NCBI GenBank assembly: GCA_003507475.1
Contig: DNVQ01000058.1
Coordinates: 1 to 18,166, forward strand
Length of the DNA: 18,166 nucleotides
Direction: 5' to 3'
DNA from: Candidatus Moraniibacteriota bacterium
GTDB taxonomy: Bacteria > Patescibacteriota > Minisyncoccia > Moranbacterales > UBA9337
Below the pieces are notes generated by a model. It saw nothing but the letters and a program-made list of their open reading frames with translations, had not been told where the DNA came from and searched no databases. Made by a program: the position numbers and the translations under genes. Positions within the stretch are counted from its first letter, which is position 1, and each line of letters opens with the position of its first letter. Positions 4,790 to 12,900 of the stretch are shown one piece after another.

Positions 4790-6529
4790 ATGAAACAGAA
4801 TACCGCTTTAAAAATATTATGTTCGGGAGAGAATGTTTTTTTGACTGGTTCGGCTGGAACGGGTAAAACTTTTGTGATTAATAAGTATATAGAATATCTA
4901 AAAGAAAGAGGAATTAATCCAGCCATTGTGGCGCCTACTGGAATTGCTGCGTCTCATATCGGCGGTAAAACCATTCACTCATTTTTCAGTATTGGAATTA
5001 AAGAGTACATTGATGATGGATACATAAATTGGCTGACTCGGCAAAGATTTTTAAACGGGCGACTGAAGGATTTGGGAGTGTTGATTATTGATGAAATATC
5101 AATGGTTTCTCCTGAATTATTTTTATCAATGGACAGGATTTTGCGGGCTTTTAAAAAAACAGATAAGCCCTTTGGGGGAGTGCAAGTTATTTTATCGGGT
5201 GATTTTTTTCAATTGCCGCCCATTTCTAAAGAAAGAAAGGAAATAAAATTTGTTTGGCAGACGGAACTTTGGCAGAATATGGAATTAAGAGTGTGTTATC
5301 TTGAGGAAAAATTTAGACAAGATGATGAAGTGTTAATAAATATTTTAGAAGAAATCAGGCTGGGAGAGGTGAGTGAAGATTCAATGAATGTTTTTCGTTC
5401 CAGATATAAGAAAAAATTAGCCAATAATTTTAATCCGACCAAACTTTATACGCATAATGTAGATGTGGATAGGATAAACGAGGCTGAACTTAAAAATCTT
5501 CCCGGAAAGTCGTTGGCCTTTAGGGCAATTACTAAAGGTGCTAAAAATAATATTGAAAAAATATTTAAAAGTTCGCTGGTGGCGGAAGAGGTGCGACTTA
5601 AGGAAGAAGCGATGGTTATTTTTATTAAAAATAATTATGAAAAAGGATACATAAACGGAACCTTGGGAAAAGTGATATCTTTTACCGAAGTTGGAAATCA
5701 TCCAATTGTTGAGATTTTTTCAGGTAAAAAAATAATAGTGGAAAAAGATGAATGGCTCCTAGAAGATGAGAAAGGTAACATTAAAGCCAGAGTAAAGCAA
5801 ACTCCCTTGAGACTAGCTTGGGCATTAACTATTCACAAATCCCAAGGAATGACTTTGGACGCGGCTGAAATTGATTTATCAAAAACTTTTGAAATCGGGC
5901 AAGGATATGTGGCACTTTCGCGAATTAAATCAATCCATGGCTTGCGCCTGATGGGATTAAATGATATAGCACTGCGGGTAGATGAGCGAGTTTTGGAAAT
6001 CGACTCTGAAATGAAGAGGTTGTCTAGGTTGAATGTCGGTGAATTTAATAGCTTAGAAAAGGAAGAGCTGGAAAAAAGATATAAAAATTTTATCCTTAAG
6101 TGCGGAGGAACAATTGCAGAAAAAGAAATTGAAGAAAATAAAAAAGAAATTGAAAGGGCGGTAAAAGAAGAGAAGAAATCTTTTGAATCCAAAAAACCTA
6201 GGGGCGAAACTATTGAAATTACCAAAAAAATGCTTAGAGATAAAAAAACTATCGCTCAAATTGTTAAAGAGAGAGGATTGGCAGAAAGTACAATTTTAAG
6301 CCATTTGCAAGAAATAAGGGGCCTTCTTCCAGATTTGGATATTGAGCACTTAAAGCCCAAAGAAGAAGTTTTAAATTTAGTATTAGATAAAGCCAGAGAA
6401 ATTAAAGCTAAAAATAATCCGGATGATTTTCTGGAAAGCGGGCAAGTAAAATTAAAATCAATTTTTGAAGGTTTAAATAAAGAAGTTTCTTACGAAGATA
6501 TAAAATTAGCCATGTTATTTTTTGGGTAA
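4790..6529 (+). CDS. PIF1-like DNA helicase with C-terminal helix-turn-helix (HTH_40) domain
   Basis: A 579-residue superfamily 1B helicase of the PIF1/RecD2 group, expected to unwind DNA 5' to 3' using ATP. All core motifs are present: Walker A GSAGTGKT (20-27), motif Ia around APTGIAA (48-54), Walker B IIDE (99-102), motif III GDFFQLPP (137-144), LEEKFRQ (171-177) with the arginine of motif IV, IHKSQGMTLD (348-357), and GYVALSR (372-378) holding the arginine finger. After the helicase core come a charged, probably coiled-coil stretch (about 423-466) and a ~100-residue C-terminal region (473-575) whose KTIAQIVKERGLAESTILSH segment matches the HTH_40 domain found at the ends of RecQ- and PIF1-like helicases. 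The role is probably genome maintenance, for example at G-quadruplexes or stalled forks. It is a single-gene unit with its own promoter and structured leader. Confidence 0.92.
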   Translation: MKQNTALKILCSGENVFLTGSAGTGKTFVINKYIEYLKERGINPAIVAPTGIAASHIGGKTIHSFFSIGIKEYIDDGYINWLTRQRFLNGRLKDLGVLIIDEISMVSPELFLSMDRILRAFKKTDKPFGGVQVILSGDFFQLPPISKERKEIKFVWQTELWQNMELRVCYLEEKFRQDDEVLINILEEIRLGEVSEDSMNVFRSRYKKKLANNFNPTKLYTHNVDVDRINEAELKNLPGKSLAFRAITKGAKNNIEKIFKSSLVAEEVRLKEEAMVIFIKNNYEKGYINGTLGKVISFTEVGNHPIVEIFSGKKIIVEKDEWLLEDEKGNIKARVKQTPLRLAWALTIHKSQGMTLDAAEIDLSKTFEIGQGYVALSRIKSIHGLRLMGLNDIALRVDERVLEIDSEMKRLSRLNVGEFNSLEKEELEKRYKNFILKCGGTIAEKEIEENKKEIERAVKEEKKSFESKKPRGETIEITKKMLRDKKTIAQIVKERGLAESTILSHLQEIRGLLPDLDIEHLKPKEEVLNLVLDKAREIKAKNNPDDFLESGQVKLKSIFEGLNKEVSYEDIKLAMLFFG

Positions 6530-6579
6530 TTTATTAATTTAACGCTTATTAATAGTAAGTACCTATTTTTTAAAAAATG

Positions 6580-6588
6580 TGCTATTAT
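6580..6588 (+). promoter_or_regulatory. Possible extended -10 promoter
   Basis: TGCTATTAT (6580-6588) lies in a 13-base block, TGTGCTATTATTA, that matches the helicase promoter block (4697-4709) at 12 of 13 positions. No clear -35 is seen. Transcription would start near 6595 and meet a terminator-like hairpin after about 130 bases. Confidence 0.35.
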
Positions 6589-6698
6589 TAATTTACAAAC
6601 AGCAGTCTTTGGATTAATTAAAATATTAAACTCATTTAATATTTTTGTTACAGTACTCTTTTTAAAAATTAGATTCACATGTATTGAATAGCATAAAA

Positions 6699-6733
6699 GC
6701 CGAAATTATTTCGGCCTATTGGTTTTTTATTTA
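6699..6733 (+). terminator. Terminator-like hairpin in the intergenic region
   Basis: GCCGAAA (6699-6705) and TTTCGGC (6709-6715) form a 7-bp stem with a TTA loop. The T-run on the plus strand starts seven bases later. On the minus strand the stem is followed directly by TTTT, but no minus-strand gene is present to use it. It may end read-through from the PIF1-like gene or a short RNA started near 6595. Confidence 0.5.
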
Positions 6734-6863
6734 TTGTGTTGAGATTTAATTTTTTTAGTCTGGAGGCTATTTGATTAGATAATTTCAACTCTTATCTGTT
6801 TGAATAAATTTAGAAATAAATATTTAAATATTGATGCGTGGGTGAGAAAAGGTTTCTCGTGTT

Positions 6864-6892
6864 TTGACAGAAAAAAGCAAGTAGCTTGTAAT
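6864..6892 (+). promoter_or_regulatory. Consensus promoter of the giant surface-protein gene
   Basis: A perfect TTGACA (6864-6869) is followed after 17 bases by TGTAAT (6887-6892), giving a start near 6899 and a leader of about 45 bases. A second TATAAT at 6912-6917 has no matching -35. No Shine-Dalgarno site precedes the ATG at 6945. Confidence 0.65.
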
Positions 6893-6944
6893 TAATTTAT
6901 TTTACGAAAGATATAATTAGTTTAATTTTGTCTATACTTTTCAG

Positions 6945-9900
6945 ATGAAAAACAAAAAAGTTTGTAGTTTTTTAAGGAGATTTAATGTTGTATTTATGGC
7001 TAGCGTTTTTTTGTCGTACTCATTTGCTCCGATTATAACTTTTGGAATGGGAATTGGCACGATTGGGGAAGAGCAAAAAAATAGCCCAATTGATACAGAG
7101 ATTCAAACCGGAAAAAGCAACGAAGAGAAAATCCAAGATTTCCAAGAAAACCAAAACGATATCAGCATCCCCTTTATTGCTAACTTTGGGCAAACAGATG
7201 AGAAGGTAAAGTTTTACGCAGATTTCTTTTCTGGAACTTTTTTTATCAGCGAAGAAGAACTGACTTATCTTTTTGTTGGGGGCGGAGAAGAAAAAAAATC
7301 AGGAGACTTCAATCGAGAATTTGAAGAAGAAAAACAACTCGAAGCTTTTTCTCTTAAGGAAAAATTCTTAGACAAAGAAGGAACTTCAATTAAGTACGTT
7401 CCAGTAGAAGGAACAAGATCTGACAAAAATGTTTCTTTTTTTAAAGGAGATGAGAGCCTATGGAAGAGCAGTGTGGATGTGTATGATTATATCTCCTTGG
7501 GTGAAATATGGGAAAACATAGAGGTTGTTGCTCAGGCAAAAAAGGATAATGTTGAAAAGTTATTCCATGTTGAGCCCAGTGGAGATCCAGGGGAGATATT
7601 GATGCTCTTGGATGGAGCAAGCAGACTTTCAGTAGATGAGGGCGGTGAACTGGTAATTGAAACAAAAATTGGAAAGTTTTCTATGACTAAACCTATTGCC
7701 TATCAATTTATTGATGGAAAAAAAGTTGAAGTTGAAGTTTCTTATGATATCAGAAGTGAGAATAGATACTCATTTTCTTTAGGTGAATATGATAAAACCA
7801 AGATGCTTACTATCGATCCTCTGGTCGGAGGAACATATATCGGTGGTGCGGATGGTGATTATAAATTAAACGCTCAAGATCTTACTTTTGATAGTTCTGG
7901 AAATGTTTATTTGGCTGGATACACAACGTCTGCAGCTTATCCAACCACTCCCGGAGTGATATATCCAACATATGCCGCTGGAGATGATGGTTTTGTTTCC
8001 ATCTTAAATAGTGATATGACTAGTTTAATAGCCTCAACATATATCGGAGGCAGTGCCTCAGATAGAGTTTACAATGTGAGGGTAAGTGGAGGTGATGTTA
8101 TAATTTCAGGACTTACCAAATCTTCTACTTTTCCAAAAACGGCTGGGGCATATGACACGACTTTCGGCGGAACCGGAACCACCTATAATATATTTATAAC
8201 CAAACTAAATAGTACCCTTACTGCGATTCAGGCAAGTACTTTTTTTGGAGTGGGCACTGTAGCTTATGAATATATTAATGATATGGAAATTGATTCTAAT
8301 GGCAAGATTTTTTTATCTGGCTACACCTCCAGTTCAGCATTTCCAACATCAGTTGGGGCTTATGACACGACTTTTGGCGGAAGTAGAGATATTTATGTAA
8401 GTCGATTAAATCCTTCTCTCGCTGCCAGTCCATCTTGTTTGGAAGCTTCAACATATATTGGAGGAACGAGTTCTGATTATGGTTATGAAATGGAATTGGA
8501 TTCTGCCGGTAATGTAGTGGTGGCCGGAGAAACATATTCAAGTAATTTTCCAGTGACAGCTGGAGCTTATCAGACTACTGTGGGGGCGTCGGGTGGAGGA
8601 TTAACTGTTTCCAAACTTAATAATGATCTAACCTCACTTACTGCTTCCACTTTTTTAGCCGGTCTTAATCTTAATTCTTATGATGAGATTTATGGAATGG
8701 ATTTGGATTCTTCCGGCAATGTTTTCATAGGGGGAACTTCATATTATGGATATTTCCCCACAACCACTGGAGCCTATAGGGAAACATTTAATGCCACGGG
8801 ATACGAGGATATTTTTATCGCCAAATTGAGCAGTGATCTGACAAATTTAAGTGCATCTACATATTTTGGCGGAATCACAAGCGAAGATTATGGTGGAAAT
8901 ATTTCAATTGATTCCAATGATAAGGTTTTTATAACGGGATATCTTTATCCGTATGATAATGAAGCATCTGATATTCCGACAACAGAAGGAGCTTATCAAA
9001 CAACAGCCCCTGGTAATGATTGGTATACCCAAACAGTGGTTTCCAGATTTAGTTCTGATTTGACGACTTTGGAAGCTTCATCATTGATTAATGGGGATGA
9101 TGATGAAGAAGGTGTATTTGTAAGAATAAAACCCAATAATGATGTAGTGATTTACATGGAAACTGAATCTACTAATATGCCTCTTGGAACAGGTGCGTAT
9201 AGTACTACAGTTGGAACAGGAAATGGATATATTATAACCTTGGATAATGATCTGAGTGCTCCCCTGGGGGCTCCTGATCATTTGAAAATTACCGGCTCCG
9301 CCACTCAAACAGCTGGAGAAACTCAACAGATTACCATCACGGCTAATGATGTAAGTGGTAATCCTCAGCCTTTATACACAGGAGATAAATCCATAACCTT
9401 GAGTGGACCAGTAGTAGCGCCCGATGGAACTGTCCCAACTTGTACAGATAAAGATAGAAATGATGTTGCAATAGGCACCGCTACAACTGTAACTTTCAGT
9501 AGCGGAGTCGCAACTTGCAATTTAAAATTATATAAAGCGGAAAGTGTTTCCATAGATATAGCGGAAGGCGTATATAGTTCGGCAGCTAACGAAACTTATG
9601 ATTTGGATATTGTTGTGAGTCCAGCAGCAGTTAATGCAAATAACTCAATTATTGATGTTTCTGCTGATCCCTCAGTAATGATGGTTGAGGAGGTGGTTAC
9701 GGTTACGACCAAAGATTCTTATAAAAATCTTTTGCAGTCTGGAGGAGAAAACGTAGAGATATTTATTTCGGGAATAAACTCTAAATCGCTTGATGTAGTG
9801 GATAACGGCAATGGCACTTATAGCGGAGTTTATACACCTACTTGCGATCTTGGAATTGATGATATAACTGGCAAAATAAATGGAAGCTCTATTGGCGCAG

Positions 9901-12900
9901 ATGCTGATGGTGCCAGTGATGGAATTTATAATATTGCTACTCAGATGAAGGTGACTATTACCGTTAACGATGTTTCGGGCAGTCAGGTTTCTTATGGCGG
10001 AGATAATATTGTTTTGAATGTTAGTGGCGCCAATGAGGCGGTGCCCACAGTTGTAGATAATAGGAATGGTACTTATAGCGGATATTATACCCCCACAAAT
10101 GCCGGCATAGATCATGTCAGTGGGACTTTAAACGGTCGAACTATTGGTTCGGATACTGATGGGGTTGATGATGGTATTTTTGATGTTGAAATATGCCAGG
10201 CATTTGTTTCTTATGATAATAAAATAAAAAGTAGAAATCATTTAGCTCTTCCCAATAAAACAAATTTTTTACCAAAGGCGATAGGTGATAAAATTGCTGA
10301 AATTAGTTCAGTCATTATGCCAACAGCCCAAGCCGAGGATTCGGATGAAATTAAGATGCCAGAAAAGGTAAAACAAGGCGGTGATGTTGTGGCAGAATTA
10401 GATTTTGAGAAAAAGGATGATGTTAATATCCCGTTTATAAAAAATGATCGGATAGTTGAAGATGATTCGGTTAAATTTTTTTCCAACTTACAGGCAGGAA
10501 AATTTTATGTTACTGAGGAAAATTTGAATTATAGCATTTCTAATAATCGAGAGTTAATTGGCGAGAGTGAAAATTTAAATGAGGACATCTTAAATAAGGG
10601 AAGATTGGATAATAAAAGTATTAAGCTAAAAAATGATTTGGGAATATTTTTTAAAGAATATTTTTTAAACAAAAGAGGAGAGGTGGTGAATTTTTCACCC
10701 AAAGGCGAAGAAGAAACGAAAATTAAAAACAGTTTTTTCAGAGGAAATAATAAGGGCAAGTGGAAAACAGACAATGATTCATATAAACAACTTTCTCTGG
10801 GTGAAATATGGAAGGGAATTTATGTGAAGCTTTTTTCCTATAGGGAACGTTTAGAGAAAGTTTTTTATGTTTCTCCCGGTTCAAGTGTCGGAGATATATC
10901 TTTGGGTATTGAAGGAGTAGATAGTATTTCTCTAAATGAGAATGGAAAAATTTTATTAAAAACCAAAGAGGGGAGTACTGAGTTTAGTAAGCCGATAGCT
11001 TATCAGGAGATGGAGAGTGGAGAGAGAAAAAGTGTTGTTGTTAGTTATCAAATTAAAGATAATAATTCATATGGATTTAAAGTTGGATCGTATGATGAAT
11101 CTAGAGAGTTGGTAATTGATCCTTATTTGGGAGGAAGTTATTTGGGGGGAAGTGACGAGGAGGATGCATCATATTCATTTATGGATCAGGGCAAAAAAAT
11201 AGCCAAAGATGCAGATGGAAATGTTTTTGTTATTGGCTCTTCAACGTCTATTGATTTTCCATTAACTGCAGGTGCTTATGATGAAACTAAGACATCTAGA
11301 AATGGTGTGGTTATTTCTAAGTTTAATAGTGATTTGACCGAGTTATTAGCATCGACCACCATTGAAGGAACAAATGGAAGTTCAATAGGGGATGTTCCCG
11401 AAACCGTTGCTATTGATTCTTCTGGTGATGTTTTTATTTTAACAACTGCTTTCAGTGATGATTTCCCATTAACATCAGGAGCGTTTGATATTGTGGATGA
11501 TTCTGAAGATAGAAATATGGTAGTTTCTAAATTTAGTAATGATTTGTCTGAGCTAAAAGCCTCAACTCTTTTGCAGGGTACTGCTTATGATGAGGCAACA
11601 GATTTAGCTTTGGATGGAGATGGAAATGTATATGTTCTTGGAAGAACTGGCGCTATGACTGAGGGGAGTGGTTATATTCAGAGTAATTTTCCTGTTGCAC
11701 TAGGGGCATATTTGCCAGAGCATTATAAGGAAGGTTTGCCTGAATCTGATTATGTTAATTACATACAAGTGGTTGTTGCTAAGCTTAGTAATAATCTATC
11801 AAGTTTAATAGCTTCTACCTACATTCCATTAAGCTGGTCGTATAGTTCCCTAGCTGTTACGAGGGATGGTAATGTGGTAATCGGTGGAATGTCATTATCA
11901 GATCCATTAACTCCTTCTACAGGTGGGGCTTATGATACTAATTTTGTAGCGGGTAAGGCGGGAATTTTACTGTTAAACAGTAACTTAACAAGTCTGATTT
12001 CAGCCACTTATTTGGGTGGGGCTGTGGGTTTGACTACGGCAGTAAAAGGACTTGAAGAAGATGCAGACGGAAATATAATTGCTGTTGGATTTACGCGAGA
12101 TACTGGTTTTCCCACAACCGAAGGGGCGTACGACACCACTTTTCATGCTGATGCTGGAACTAGTTTTAATTTATTTTTATCTAAGTTTAATAGTGATTTA
12201 AGTCAGTTGTTGGCCTCAACTTTTTATGGGGTACATTATGACAATCTTTATGATGTTTATATAGATTCAGATTCTAATTCAAATATTTTTATTACAGGCC
12301 CTTGGTTGTATGGAGGGATAACTTCGACAATAGGAGCTTTTGAGGAAAATCCTAATACTTCAATAGGTGATGAAGTATTTCTTTCAAAATTTAACAGTGA
12401 TTTAAGTTCTGTTACGGCCTCAACTTTTATACCTGGCCAATATGACGAAAGAGCGATGGGTATTTTTGTGGATGCAGATGATAATGTTTATACTACCGGA
12501 ATAACAAATTCTAGTGATTTTCCAGTTACTAATTATCCTTCCTTGTCATATGATGCAGTTCACGATGGTGGTTTTGCTGATGATGATTTGTATATTATAA
12601 AACTAGATAACTATCTAAGTAATGATTCCAATCCCGAAAGAACATCTATTAGCGTAGCGAGCTGTGTTCCAGCGGGAGATATATTTGATGATGGTAATAA
12701 TCCAGATAACCCAACTATTCCTCAAGATAATCCACAAACCATTGAGGAGGAAGAGGAAACTAATTACATCCACCTTACCGATTCCAAAAACGATAAACTT
12801 ACTTTTGAAGTCAAGATAGAAAAAGACACCAAAGTTAAATCCGATCCAATCAATAAAGACGAAGATGAATCTACGAGTGTAAAAAACATCACTCTTAAAA

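Larger units (their letters stand above)
6530..6944. other. 415-base intergenic region with a possible short transcription unit
   Basis: No protein-coding frame of note. From left to right it contains an extended -10 element (6580-6588), an 11-bp all-AT hairpin (AAAATATTAAA 6620-6630 with TTTAATATTTT 6635-6645), a GCCGAAA/TTTCGGC hairpin followed by a T-run (6699-6733), a small AGATAA/TTATCT dyad (6777-6797), a GAGAAA/TTTCTC hairpin (6844-6858) and the promoter of the giant gene. The first three could delimit a non-coding RNA of roughly 130 bases; this is inference. Confidence 0.5.

Noticed and set aside
5833..6225. 130-codon open frame on the minus strand inside the PIF1-like helicase gene
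   Set aside because: It is antisense to helicase motifs V and VI and the coiled coil, Ser/Phe-rich, with no independent support.
9672..10115. 147-codon open frame on the minus strand inside the giant gene
   Set aside because: It is antisense to the filamin-like domains, is rich in Ile, Ser and Asn in a low-complexity way, and has no ribosome-binding site or family resemblance.
7820..12620. Regularly spaced repeats that might suggest a CRISPR or tandem DNA array
   Set aside because: The periodicity is about 200 bases, degenerate at DNA level and conserved at protein level, as expected from propeller blades inside an open frame.
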